64,000 nt of DNA from Paracoccus sp. S-4012 (GTDB taxonomy: Bacteria > Pseudomonadota > Alphaproteobacteria > Rhodobacterales > Rhodobacteraceae): positions 1 to 64,000 of the forward strand of contig NZ_WKKA01000013.1 of NCBI RefSeq assembly GCF_009674885.1. The letters run 5' to 3'. The translations under genes were made by a program, and so were the position numbers. Shown here one piece after another: positions 54,025-62,858 of the stretch; the stretch's first letter is position 1; each line of letters starts with the position of its first letter. Below the pieces are notes generated by a model, which was not told where the DNA came from, did not search any database, and saw only the letters and a program-made list of their open reading frames with translations.

Positions 54025-54828
54025 TCACGGGTAGGACCAACCATCATGTTCAACCTTGAAGATGCGCAGTGGCGTGCCGGGCTTCGTCGTATCTGCGCGC
54101 AGATAGTAAGTGGCGCGCTGCGGCTGACCAAAATTGGCGAAGTCCACATGTATGGTAATCATTCCACGCAACATCGGGTGATCGGCATCGGGCTGGGGTT
54201 CGCCGATGCTCCCGTCGAAATCCTGCGCGCCGTAAAGCGGGTGGGCACCGAGCTCGCCCGATGCAAGCAGGGCCACAATGTCGTCGGCAAAGTACTGATG
54301 CGCCAACGACGGATCAAAGGGGCTAGGATAATTGCCGTTTTCTGATTGGAACTGGCGTTCATAGACCTCACGAACCAGATCCTGCGCTTTCGCGACCGGA
54401 TCGATGTTGGCGTCAGCCGCATACGGTTCCGCCATGGTCGGGGTTTGAGTAATCGCCTCGGCACCGTCAGGCGTAATATAGCGCTGCGCCACCCACCCGG
54501 CCTTGCTTAACGAAGTGTCGCGCATCAGGCACCAGCGCGGCGGCAGTGCGTCTACCTGCGCCTGTGTCATCGCCGAATAATGCTGGGCGTTATAGAACGG
54601 GACGCAGGTAATCTGTTGCATGCCGCGTTCGTCATGGGCAAAGGTTTCAACCACCGGATAATTGGTCCCTGGCCCCATGCGCCCGTTCAGCACATCGTTT
54701 GCGGCAACGCCGGTGACGCGCCAAGCATCAGGACCATGCCCGTCGATCTCGGCCTGGGCAGAGGTGGCGGCCACAAGCGCGCCAACCGCCACGGCACCGA
54801 GGCGCGCCATTCGCAATTGTTTCATCAT
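54025..54828 (-). CDS. Secreted SH3-like domain protein
   Basis: The 267-residue protein has a signal peptide (MMKQLRMARLGAVAVGALVA…). It then has a bacterial SH3-like segment (DVLNGRMGPGTNYPVVETFA … CLMRDTSLSKAGWVAQRYI, about residues 42-115). A C-terminal domain follows (about 130-267, ITIHVDFANFGQPQRATYYL) that resembles DUF3828-type proteins. Likely periplasmic; the substrate is unknown. It is upstream of the small secreted gene at 53798. Confidence 0.65.
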   Translation of the reverse strand: MMKQLRMARLGAVAVGALVAATSAQAEIDGHGPDAWRVTGVAANDVLNGRMGPGTNYPVVETFAHDERGMQQITCVPFYNAQHYSAMTQAQVDALPPRWCLMRDTSLSKAGWVAQRYITPDGAEAITQTPTMAEPYAADANIDPVAKAQDLVREVYERQFQSENGNYPSPFDPSLAHQYFADDIVALLASGELGAHPLYGAQDFDGSIGEPQPDADHPMLRGMITIHVDFANFGQPQRATYYLRADTTKPGTPLRIFKVEHDGWSYP

Positions 54829-55499
54829 GAACTCCTATTGGGAGGAAGCGGGCGATCGATCACCGCATTCGTCATCGGCGTCATGCAGTGCGGATTGAGC
54901 AGCGTTGGGCTAGCCTAGACAGGAAACCTAACTGTGTCTATACTGCATCCCAGAACTGACTGTAAGGACTGTGTTTTCCGGCGCAGCTTGGGGTTTCTGG
55001 CGCTGGTCGGTCCAAGATCGATGTCGTCAAGCGAGTTTGCGTGTCATACTTTTCGCCAAATCCGTCTTCATCCCGGGTGCCATGCTGGTCGGCGTGTCAG
55101 CCTGCAACACACCAGAAAATGGTGCCGAACGCTCGCATCGCGGGGCGGAGTGAATGGCTGAAATTCTTCTGCTATCAGCCATAAAATGTAACAAAACATC
55201 GCAATGAAGAACGCCCGGGCGGTTAAATGGAGTGCATCATGGTAGGCCCGACGATCCAATGAACACCAAAGGTCGAGCCAATATCAGTGCCGCATGCGGT
55301 CGCAGAAGGCACCGATATCTGCAAGTCTGAGCGCGATTCATAGATCCAGTCCTGCGCGAACCGCGCCTATCGGATAAGGTGTGGCAACGTCAAACGCGAA
55401 GCCTGAGCGCCTCACCAGTAAAGAAAGAGCCGATTTGGATAATGGTATTATTTTGTTTCAGGAGACTAATGATAGCGTCGCATCAAGGGGGCATCCTTT
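54829..55499. other. 671-bp AT-richer spacer
   Basis: The GC content looks lower than the window average. A short lipoprotein-like frame ends at 55153 (GAMLVGVSACNTPENGAERS), reminiscent of an entericidin-type lipoprotein end, but its start is not clear. No other gene was recognised. Confidence 0.35.
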
Positions 55500-56090
55500 A
55501 TGACAGAATATTGGCCGAAAACCTACCTTGCTCTGGCCATGGCAAGCGGGGTCTTCTGCGCCGGACCAGTTCACGCGGAACCTGCGGCTTTTTGCGGAAG
55601 CGGCGGTGCGCGTGACTGGGCTCAGGTTCGCCAGGCCCTGGTTGGCGATTGGCAGGTTATCCATCAGTCCGGCTTTGCCAGAGCTGGGGGCATGACGATG
55701 CCATTTAGCGCGGATGACAAGGTCGAAATCATGACATTGTCAGTCAACGAGGATCGATTGATTGGCAACCATCCAGGCATGCAGAACCCTCTGATATTCC
55801 ACCATGCAGAGGAGGGACGCTGGAATGTCGATCGGGGCGATCCTTACAAGCCGGATCCGGTCATGACACCCGATGAGGTTGGCGTGATGTATGGCTGTGA
55901 TCAGATGGAGATGCCGCGGCTGATTGGCACCTCGAGCGCGGTGATTGAAGGTATGAAAATGAACTTCACTTATCGGGTCCTGGCGGTTGATCGGACCACG
56001 CTTTATGGCGTGATGGAAGTGACTGGCACAGCTCGCGGCCACGAATTCTTGGCACGACGAACCGTATGGCTGCGGGCGGCGGGCAACTGA
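55500..56090 (+). CDS. Hypothetical secreted protein
   Basis: The 196-residue protein has an N-terminal signal (YWPKTYLALAMASGVFCAGP VHA, cleavage after AHA-type site near residue 26) and a mature domain starting EPAAFCGSGGARDWAQVRQAL. It ends VTGTARGHEFLARRTVWLRA. The family is not recognised. It faces away from the leftward secreted genes at 54-54.8 kb. Confidence 0.55.
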   Translation: MTEYWPKTYLALAMASGVFCAGPVHAEPAAFCGSGGARDWAQVRQALVGDWQVIHQSGFARAGGMTMPFSADDKVEIMTLSVNEDRLIGNHPGMQNPLIFHHAEEGRWNVDRGDPYKPDPVMTPDEVGVMYGCDQMEMPRLIGTSSAVIEGMKMNFTYRVLAVDRTTLYGVMEVTGTARGHEFLARRTVWLRAAGN

Positions 56091-56251
56091 TATTGAGTAT
56101 CAGGGCGCAACGACGGTCGTACAGTCCCGGGTGAACGGCGCTGGCAAGGTCTTAGGCGTCTGATTTCACGGGTGGATGGTGCGATCCCCTTGCAGGAACG
56201 GAGAGCGGCCGGCCGGGTGTAGAGCCCCGCCGGCAGTGATGGATCCCGGCT

Positions 56252-56725
56252 TCATGCCAGCGGCTCCCAGCCCGAATGCTCGAAGTGCTCACCATAAGCA
56301 TTGAGCGCGTGGACGATTTTCACGGCTCCATCCTGAGCCTCGCCGGATTCCAGCTCCGAAATGCCTTCGAGGACTTGCCCGAGCACCAGATGGAACTGCT
56401 CGTCGACCTCGGGGGCGAGCACGCAGGTGCCGACCATGAAATCGACCTGCGCCTGAACCCCGGCCGCAATCTCCTTCGCGGCGTCGGCGGCCAGCGTGCC
56501 GTCATGGATCGTGTCCAGGTTCGCCGCCATCGTGGCGCGGATCGCGTCCATACCCTTGTGCATGTTCTCGTCGCCCTGCCATCTGGCCCCTTCGTTCAGG
56601 GTGAGTTCGATGGTTGCGGCACCATTCCCGTGGTCATGGGTCTGGGCTGCGGCGGGTCCGGAGACGGTCCCCAGGGCGAGGGCCACGGACAGGGCGAGGG
56701 TGGCGAGCGACTTGCGATATTGCAT
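56252..56725 (-). CDS. Periplasmic four-helix-type protein (DnrO-like)
   Basis: The 157-residue protein has a signal peptide ending near PAAAQTHDHG. A helical mature domain follows with LTLNEGARWQGDENMHKGMD, a pattern like periplasmic proteins near denitrification genes (DnrO-type). It contains one conserved cysteine (VGTCVLAPEVD). It is upstream of apbE in the same direction, so may belong to the redox module. Confidence 0.55.
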   Translation of the reverse strand: MQYRKSLATLALSVALALGTVSGPAAAQTHDHGNGAATIELTLNEGARWQGDENMHKGMDAIRATMAANLDTIHDGTLAADAAKEIAAGVQAQVDFMVGTCVLAPEVDEQFHLVLGQVLEGISELESGEAQDGAVKIVHALNAYGEHFEHSGWEPLA

Positions 56726-56744
56726 GGCTTGTCTCCTGTTTTCA

Positions 56745-57821
56745 TTATGAGCCGGCGGCTGCCGGTGCTTGCATGATTAAAGAATAGGGTGTCCGTCGAT
56801 GCCGAGGAATTGGCGAACCAGGCAAGGTTGACTTGCACCGATGCACAGGGACGCGGGGCTCGTCCGCCCCGGCCGGCGCGCCGAACAGGTGGCCTGTCGC
56901 CAGCGACCGGATGCCCTCCGCCTCACGCAGCAGGAACACCGCATCGAGGCCGAGGCGGCGGGCCAATGCGGCACCCTCCACCTCGCCCAGCACCATCAGC
57001 GCGCTCGCCCAGGCGTCGGCCTCGGCACAGGTTCGTGCGACGACGGTGACGGAGGCGGGCGGGTCGAGCAAAGGTGCGCCGCGCTGAGGATCCATGGTGT
57101 GGGGCAGGTCCCGCTCTCCTGCCCGGACCCGGTGCCGGTAATCGCCCGTGGTCGCGACCGCGGCATCGCGCAGGACCAGCACTGAATGCGCCGCGCGTCG
57201 GTGCGGATCGGGCGTTTCGACGGCCACGGCCCACGCCTGCCCGTCCGGCCGCGAGCCAAAGGCGCGCATCTCACCGTCGATGCCGACCAACGCCGCACGA
57301 ATGCCAAGCCGCTGCAGGGTCTCGGCCAGCCGGTCCACGCCGTAGCCCTTGGCGATGCCGTTCAGATCGAGCGTCGCCGGCGCGGCTTTCCGTGCGCGGC
57401 AGGCGGCGTGATCGAGTTCCAGCAGCTCGTGCGCGGGGCGGCGGGGAACGGAAAGCGCCTGCCGGATGCGGTCCGCGCCGGCGGGTGCCGGGCCGAAGCC
57501 CCAGGCCCCTACCGCGTCGCCCATGCCGATGTCGAACGCCCCGCCCGAGGCGCGGCCGACCTGCAGTCCCAAGCGCAGCACGGCCATGAGATGCGCGGGC
57601 ACGGGCACCCACTCGCCTACCGGTGCCGCGTTCAAGCGCATCAGGTCGCTGTCGGCGCGCCAGGTGGACATCTGCGCGTCGATTTCGTCAACGGCAGCCT
57701 GCAGCGCGTGCTGCACAGCTGCCGGGTCAATGCCGTCAGCGAAGAACAGCGCCGACCAGCGGGTGCCCATCGTGGGACCGCTCAGCGCGCGGCGCGTCAG
57801 GTCAGTAGATGTCTTCGACAT
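56745..57821 (-). CDS. apbE: FAD:protein FMN transferase
   Basis: The 358-residue ApbE protein has MGTRWSALFFADGID at the start, DLNGIAKGYGVDRLAETL mid-protein, TTGDYRHR and PHTMDPQRGAPL toward the end, all family motifs. It attaches FMN covalently from FAD onto Thr/Ser in substrate proteins. No signal peptide is evident at the start as called. The DUF2271 protein at 60019 carries a candidate target motif. It overlaps the preceding PepSY-reductase gene by 20 bases. Confidence 0.88.
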   Translation of the reverse strand: MSKTSTDLTRRALSGPTMGTRWSALFFADGIDPAAVQHALQAAVDEIDAQMSTWRADSDLMRLNAAPVGEWVPVPAHLMAVLRLGLQVGRASGGAFDIGMGDAVGAWGFGPAPAGADRIRQALSVPRRPAHELLELDHAACRARKAAPATLDLNGIAKGYGVDRLAETLQRLGIRAALVGIDGEMRAFGSRPDGQAWAVAVETPDPHRRAAHSVLVLRDAAVATTGDYRHRVRAGERDLPHTMDPQRGAPLLDPPASVTVVARTCAEADAWASALMVLGEVEGAALARRLGLDAVFLLREAEGIRSLATGHLFGAPAGADEPRVPVHRCKSTLPGSPIPRHRRTPYSLIMQAPAAAGS

Positions 57822-60009
57822 AGCGTCCCTCGGCTTTCAGCAGCGCGGGCGTCAGCCCCGCAGGAAGGAGGATATCGGCCAGCGCAGCGCTGACGCCCGC
57901 GGCCATTCCGCGCCCGCCGCAGACCATCACCCGCGCGCCCACGCCGACCAGCCGCGCGACCTCGGGTGCCTCGTTCCGCAGGGCGTCCTGGACATAGTGT
58001 GGCCGCTCGCCGCGTGAACTGGCGGTGAAAAGGCGGGAGAGGCGTCCTGCCCCGTGCCAGTCCGCCAGTTCCTCGCGGTAGAGGAAATCGCTTTCCGGGT
58101 GTCGCATCCCGAAGAACAGATGCACCGGACGGCGGCGCGCATTGGCGCGGATGAAGCCCGCAAGCGGTCCGATCCCGGTGCCCGCGCCGATCAGGATCAG
58201 CGGCTTTCCTGCTCGGTCCGCATGGAACCCCTGATTGCGGCGCAGGAAGGCCTGCACCGTCCCCCTGGGCTCCAACTCCGAAAGCTGCCCCGAGCAGAGG
58301 CCATCCGGCTGCTTGCGCACCACGATCTCAATGAAACCGTCGCGCGAGCCTGAGGCGAGAGAATAGAAGCGCGGCACGGACGAGTCTTCGGGCAGGATGC
58401 CCAGCAGGTCGCCCGCTCGATAGCGCGCGGATCCATGCCCGGTCAGCCGTTGCCACAGAGTCGGGGAAGGCCACGCAAAGCGCAGGATTGCGGTCGGCGC
58501 CTGCACCTCGGCGCCGTAATCGCGGCGCGAGATCAGGGTGAGGGGTTCGCTGGCGGGTGTCACCGGTTGGTGGACGAGTTCCAGCGGCATCCCCAGCGCC
58601 GCGCCGAGCGCATGTCCCCAGCGGGCAAAATCCTGCGGCGACTGGCGGTCGATGCTGTCAATTGGGAGAAGCTGCGGCCAGCCCTTCGCCTCGGCGGCTG
58701 CGGCCACCGCTTCGGCGAAGGCGCAGAAGGCCGGAAAGCTGCGGTCACCGAAGCTCAGCACCGCCAACGGCGCACCCGGCGCGCGGTCCAGCCGCGCCAG
58801 CCTGTCAAGGAAACCCTTGGCCGATTCTGGGGCGCAGCCCTCGCCATAGGTCGCGGCCAGGATGATGAACCGTGCGGCCTGCGGATAGCGCGTTGGGTCG
58901 AAGCCGGTCATCGGCGCGACATGGACGCGCTGCCCCGCCTGCGACAGCGCCGCGTGCAGGGTAGCGGCAAAGCCCCAGGTCGAGCCACCCTCGCTGCCGA
59001 CCAGCAGGACCGTCTCGGCCTGTCGCGGCGGGGCATTGCCCCGGATGCGGGGCCGCGCGCGGTGCGAGGTCAGCCACAACAGCACGCCGGTTCCGACCAT
59101 GACCGGGACGCCCAGCGCCATCAGCCCGAGCACCAGGCCCAGCACAGCCGCCCCTTGGCCGGTGTGCAGCATGAAGATGGTTTCTGACACCTGCTGCCAC
59201 GCAGACAGATCGGCCCAAGCGAGCAACGCGCCGGTTCCCTGATCCAGATAGCCGGTGCCCTGGTCGGTCTTGAGCGTGTGGACATCGGCCGGATCATTCG
59301 GATCGGCCAGCGACAGGCTGCGGAAGGCGGCGACTGGCAGTTCCTGCAAGGCGCTTGCCCCGGCCAGGTCCATGCCGGTCTGGCCGCTGACCTCGGCCGG
59401 AAAGGCGGGGGTGCTGGCGCCGTCTGGCAGCAGATCGAAGGTCGAGGCCGACATCCACAGCCCCGTCGCCGCGGACAACACGAGGCCGACCACGGCGATC
59501 CGTGCGATTTCAACATGCAGCCGCCCGGTCAGAGACCCGCGCAGCGGGGCGAACCAGCGTCGCCAGCCGCCAACCCGGCGCGCGACCAGCGCCGCGCCCG
59601 AAAGCGCAAGCACCAGCATCGCGCCCGCGCCGACCGCCGCGACGATGCGCCCGGCGTCGCCTAGAAACAGCGAGCGGTGCAGGTTGGTCAGCCAGCGCTT
59701 CACCGGGGCGGGATCGGTGGGGGCGGCGTCCTGCCCGGTCACAGGGTCGATCACCGCGGCCTGCGGCGTACCCCCGTCGAACCAGTAGGCGGTGACCTGC
59801 CCCGACGGGGCGCGCCGGATCTGCTCCAGCCCCGGATGGCTGGCGGCAATGGAGCCGGCGAGATCGGCCACGGAGAGGCTGGCCTTGGCTTGCGGCGAAG
59901 ACAGCCGCTCGGCCGCGGGATAGACAGACAGGATCGCCCCGGACAGCGCCAGCACGGTCAGCAGCAGCGTCGCAAGGATGCCCGGCCAGCGATGGAATGC
60001 GCGGATCAT
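57802..60009 (-). CDS. PepSY-TM/flavodoxin/FNR-type membrane flavoreductase
   Basis: This 735-residue protein joins an N-terminal PepSY-TM part and a cytosolic reductase part. The PepSY-TM part spans about residues 1-330 and has several TM helices, opening FHRWPGILATLLLTVLALSG. A flavodoxin-like domain (about 340-480, VGSEGGSTWGFAATL) and an FAD/NAD(P)-binding ferredoxin-reductase domain (about 520-735, FYSLASGSRDG, GAGTGIGPLAGF, VMVCGGRGMAAG) follow. It would carry electrons from NAD(P)H across the inner membrane. It is co-transcribed with DUF2271 and apbE. Such chains supply electrons to flavinylated periplasmic proteins. Confidence 0.85.
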   Translation of the reverse strand: MIRAFHRWPGILATLLLTVLALSGAILSVYPAAERLSSPQAKASLSVADLAGSIAASHPGLEQIRRAPSGQVTAYWFDGGTPQAAVIDPVTGQDAAPTDPAPVKRWLTNLHRSLFLGDAGRIVAAVGAGAMLVLALSGAALVARRVGGWRRWFAPLRGSLTGRLHVEIARIAVVGLVLSAATGLWMSASTFDLLPDGASTPAFPAEVSGQTGMDLAGASALQELPVAAFRSLSLADPNDPADVHTLKTDQGTGYLDQGTGALLAWADLSAWQQVSETIFMLHTGQGAAVLGLVLGLMALGVPVMVGTGVLLWLTSHRARPRIRGNAPPRQAETVLLVGSEGGSTWGFAATLHAALSQAGQRVHVAPMTGFDPTRYPQAARFIILAATYGEGCAPESAKGFLDRLARLDRAPGAPLAVLSFGDRSFPAFCAFAEAVAAAAEAKGWPQLLPIDSIDRQSPQDFARWGHALGAALGMPLELVHQPVTPASEPLTLISRRDYGAEVQAPTAILRFAWPSPTLWQRLTGHGSARYRAGDLLGILPEDSSVPRFYSLASGSRDGFIEIVVRKQPDGLCSGQLSELEPRGTVQAFLRRNQGFHADRAGKPLILIGAGTGIGPLAGFIRANARRRPVHLFFGMRHPESDFLYREELADWHGAGRLSRLFTASSRGERPHYVQDALRNEAPEVARLVGVGARVMVCGGRGMAAGVSAALADILLPAGLTPALLKAEGRYVEDIY

Positions 60010-60018
60010 CTTGGTGCC

Positions 60019-60480
60019 TTATTTGTGCGAAACCCTGGCGATGTAGCGCGAGCCGGTGGCGCTCGCCCCGGCTGCGGTGAGCGGCAGTTCGACCTCGTTC
60101 GGGCTGTCCCGCATCTCCTCGACCGAGGCATCGACATGCAGCGTGTAGCCCGCGTCGAACAGCGCGTCGGCGAGATCGAGTGTGATTTCCAGCGTGCGGC
60201 CCGCGCCGACGCTGGCGCCGGTGATGCCGTCGACCTGCCGGGTGTCGCCGCCAGTCATGCGATACCAGCCCGAGAGGGAATCGTAGTACTTCGACTTCTC
60301 GCCGGCCATCCACAAGCTGCCCACATAGGCGCCCTGCGCGTCGGTGACATAAAGCGCGAGATAGGCGCCGTCGCCGCCGTAGTTGTTCAGCGTGGTGGTC
60401 AGGGTGACGGGCCGGGCCAGCGCGAGGCCGGGAAGGGTCAGCGCGGTGGAAAGGGCCAGGACGGCGGCAAGGGATTTCAT
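60019..60480 (-). CDS. DUF2271 periplasmic protein with ApbE-type flavinylation motif
   Basis: The 153-residue protein has a signal peptide (MKSLAAVLALSTALTLPGLALA) and the DUF2271 domain (residues about 25-150). It includes VDGITGASVGAGR, an ApbE target pattern D-x-x-T/S-G-A-S/T. The Ser/Thr at the end would carry FMN. The gene lies 9 bases upstream of the PepSY reductase start and belongs to the same leftward operon. Confidence 0.75.
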   Translation of the reverse strand: MKSLAAVLALSTALTLPGLALARPVTLTTTLNNYGGDGAYLALYVTDAQGAYVGSLWMAGEKSKYYDSLSGWYRMTGGDTRQVDGITGASVGAGRTLEITLDLADALFDAGYTLHVDASVEEMRDSPNEVELPLTAAGASATGSRYIARVSHK

Positions 60481-60557
60481 GATCGGGGTTCCTTCAGGAA
60501 AATGCGAGCGGGCTTTCCCCGGCGCCGCTTGTGTTGGGCGCCGGGAAAGAGCAGCAC

Positions 60558-60914
60558 TCAGTTCGCGGGTGCGGGTGCGGGTGCGGGTGCGGGTGCGGGT
60601 GCGGGTGCGGGTGCGGGTGCGGCTGGCGCCGGCGCGACGGGAGCGAACTCCTCCAGCTCCGCCTTGATGACGTCGAGGGTTGCCGGGTCGATCTTGGCCT
60701 CGATCGTGTTGCCGCCAATGTCGGTCACGTGGACCTCGTAGCAGCCGTCATCCAGCTCCGTGGAGGTGATGGTCCAGCCGTAGTCGGTGGCCAGTTGCGC
60801 CACGGCTTCCCACGACTGCATCTGCTCGGGCGTGACCACGCAGTCGTCGTCGGCAAAGGCGGCGCCAGCGGGAAGGACGGCCAGCACGGCAAGGGTCGCA
60901 AGCATCCGTTTCAT
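60558..60914 (-). CDS. PepSY-domain protein with (Ala-Pro) repeat tail
   Basis: The 118-residue protein has a signal peptide (MKRMLATLAVLAVLPAGAAFA) and one PepSY domain (about residues 28-90, LATDYGWTITSTELDDGCYE). The tail has about ten Ala-Pro pairs encoded by a tandem GCGGGT repeat (on the plus strand). It is homologous in arrangement to the protein at 61644-62078. It is probably a periplasmic partner or inhibitor-type domain for the reductase. Confidence 0.75.
   Translation of the reverse strand: MKRMLATLAVLAVLPAGAAFADDDCVVTPEQMQSWEAVAQLATDYGWTITSTELDDGCYEVHVTDIGGNTIEAKIDPATLDVIKAELEEFAPVAPAPAAPAPAPAPAPAPAPAPAPAN
60565..60618. repeat. Tandem hexanucleotide repeat (GCGGGT)9
   Basis: Nine perfect GCGGGT units in a row lie inside the 3' part of the PepSY gene. 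On its coding strand they read as Pro-Ala codons. Copy-number slippage would change tail length without shifting the frame. Confidence 0.95.
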
Positions 60915-61073
60915 TTCTGATTACTCCTGTGTTGCGGTTATCGGATGATGCGAATCTGCGCCCCGAGGCTGACAGGCCGCTGAACCGGCGCGGAAATCTT
61001 CGTCAGCTTGCCGTCAGCAACGGAAAAGGCCCGGCCTTTGGGGGCCGGGCCTTCGGTTCGGAGTGTAGGGAAC

Positions 61074-61588
61074 TCAGCGCAGGCTCATCCGCCGCAGCGT
61101 TCCGTCGCGCAGGACGAACTGGTGCCACAGCGCCGCCAGAGCGTGCAGCCCGGCGAGGAGCAGGATGATGCTGCCGGCGCTTTCGTGGAACTCGGCGATT
61201 GCGCCGGGCCGCCCTTGAATCAGGGCGGTCAAGGCGGGAAGGTGCAGACCGAGGAGCTGCACCTGAACCCCCATCTGCGAGGCGACATACCAGCCGGTGA
61301 CCGGCAGCGCGATCAGCAGGGCATAAAGCAGCCCGTGCCCTGCGGCAGCGACGACCGCGAGAGGGGCGACCGCCTCCCTGCCTGCGCGCCGCCGCCCGTC
61401 AAGCGCAGCAGCAGGCGCGGGAGGACGAGGGCCAGCACCGCCAGCCCCAGCGTGAAATGCAGAAGCGGCGGGTTCTGGACGACTTCGCGGCCGCCCTCGG
61501 CGGTGGCCCAGGCGCCCAACACGGCGGCGGCCGTCACCCAGTGGATGACGACCAGCGCCTTCGGATAGCGAGCGATGGTTTCGGTCAT
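61074..61588 (-). pseudogene. Cytochrome b561-type membrane protein with frameshift
   Basis: The start at 61588 gives TM-containing MTETIARYPKALVVIHWVTA with the family histidine. The C-terminal half (MGVQVQLLGLHLPALTALIQ … GSIILLLAGLHALAALWHQF) lies in another frame ending at 61074. The frames can be joined near 61390-61400 around a GC-rich run, where one base appears lost or two gained. If the frameshift is real the heme-binding b561 is broken. It could also be a homopolymer-type sequencing error. Confidence 0.75.
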
Positions 61589-61643
61589 GACGTCGTCTCC
61601 GGCGGGGCGGGGGTTGTGAGGTGGTGCAGCGGCGGTTGCGGGC

Positions 61644-62078
61644 TCATTTCACGACGACCGCCGGCGGCGCGGCGTTGCCGAGGAGCCCGCCGGGCGGCGG
61701 CAGGTTGGCGGGCGGTGCCGTCAGCGGGGCGCCCTGACCACGCTCGTGCACCTGACGCGGCCCGTGGTCGTCGTCATCGTCATCATCCCGGCCCTCACCG
61801 CGCCGGTCTTTACGCTTCATCTCGACGACCTCGAGGGTTGCGGGGTCGAGCTTGGCCTTGAACGCCGCGCCCTGCGCATCGTTACCCCTGACCTCATAGC
61901 AGCCATCGTCAATCTTGATCCGGCCGACCTGCCAGCCGCGCGCCTTGACTGCGTCCTGCACCGCCTGGCGCGGCTGCCACCGCTCCATCGGCACCTGGCA
62001 GTCATCATCATCGGCATGGGCCGCGCCTGCCATGCCAAAGGCAGCAAGCAGGGCACCCAGCAGCATGTGCTTTTTCAT
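61644..62078 (-). CDS. PepSY-domain periplasmic protein
   Basis: The 144-residue protein has a signal peptide (MKKHMLLGALLAAFGMAGAAHA) and one PepSY domain (about residues 35-90, VQDAVKARGWQVGRIKIDDG then CYEVRGND). An acidic stretch (DDDDDDDH) and a hydrophilic C-terminus follow. It is divergent from the response-regulator gene 62238 and shares its promoter region. Confidence 0.75.
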   Translation of the reverse strand: MKKHMLLGALLAAFGMAGAAHADDDDCQVPMERWQPRQAVQDAVKARGWQVGRIKIDDGCYEVRGNDAQGAAFKAKLDPATLEVVEMKRKDRRGEGRDDDDDDDHGPRQVHERGQGAPLTAPPANLPPPGGLLGNAAPPAVVVK

Positions 62079-62237
62079 CGCATTTGCCCTTTGTCCTTGT
62101 TCAGGCATCATCTGCCGCAAGTGATCGCACGTGTTCCTGACGACCAGCTTAAGCGCGCGGCACCGTCGCTTCAGGCTGCCGACAGGTTGGGCAGCGAAGC
62201 TTGCGGGGCAGCGGGCAGGCTTCAGCAAGGGGACTTC

Positions 62238-62858
62238 ATGCGGATCCTTCTGGTCGAGGACGACACCATCCTGGGCGCCGCGGTGCGCGACCACATCGCC
62301 GCCGACGGGCATTCTGCCGACTGGGTCGGGCGGCTGGACCGCGCGGCCGAGCATCTGGATGCGGCGCCCTACGACCTGATCCTGCTGGACCTGATGCTGC
62401 CCGACGGACGCGGCATCGCCTTCCTGCGCGGCCTGCGGCGACGCGGCGACGTGACGCCGGTGATCATCCTGACCGCGCTCGACCAGATCTCGGACCGGAT
62501 CGAGGGGCTGAACGCGGGCGCCGACGATTACCTGACCAAGCCTTTCGACCTGGCCGAGCTTTCCGCCCGGCTGGCGGCCGTCGCGCGGCGCTACAGCGGC
62601 AATCCCAACCCGCTGGTCGATCTCGGCGAGTTGCAGGTCGATCTGACCGCGCGGGAATGGGCGCTGTTCGAGGCCTTCGTGCAGCGGCCCGGCCAGATGC
62701 TCTCGAAAGCCCAGCTCGAGGACCGGCTCTACGCCTTCGGCTCCGAGGTAGAGAGCAACACCATCGAGGTCCATGTCAGCCGCCTGCGCAAGAAGCTGGG
62801 CGCCGAGGTGGTCGAGACCGTGCGCGGGGTCGGCTACCGCCTCGGGGACCGGCGGTGA
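62238..62858 (+). CDS. OmpR-family response regulator with shortened linker/winged-helix start
   Basis: The protein has 206 residues. The receiver domain has the acidic pocket (LLVEDD), phosphoacceptor D51 (LDLMLPDGRG), T79/T80 region (ILTALD) and K101 (YLTKPF). The winged-helix domain has LTAREWALFEAF and HVSRLRKKLG. The stretch that normally lies between the receiver and LTAREW is shorter than usual by an estimated 15-17 residues: ELQVDL is followed at once by TAREW. The typical 4-stranded beta platform start is therefore missing. The gene overlaps the histidine kinase start by 4 bases. Confidence 0.8.
   Translation: MRILLVEDDTILGAAVRDHIAADGHSADWVGRLDRAAEHLDAAPYDLILLDLMLPDGRGIAFLRGLRRRGDVTPVIILTALDQISDRIEGLNAGADDYLTKPFDLAELSARLAAVARRYSGNPNPLVDLGELQVDLTAREWALFEAFVQRPGQMLSKAQLEDRLYAFGSEVESNTIEVHVSRLRKKLGAEVVETVRGVGYRLGDRR

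Noticed and set aside
54934-55161. Lipoprotein-like short frame ending at about 55153 (…GVSACNTPENGAE)
   Set aside because: The ending resembles an entericidin-type lipoprotein, but no start codon with a ribosome site lies at the expected distance; left as a note in the spacer entry.
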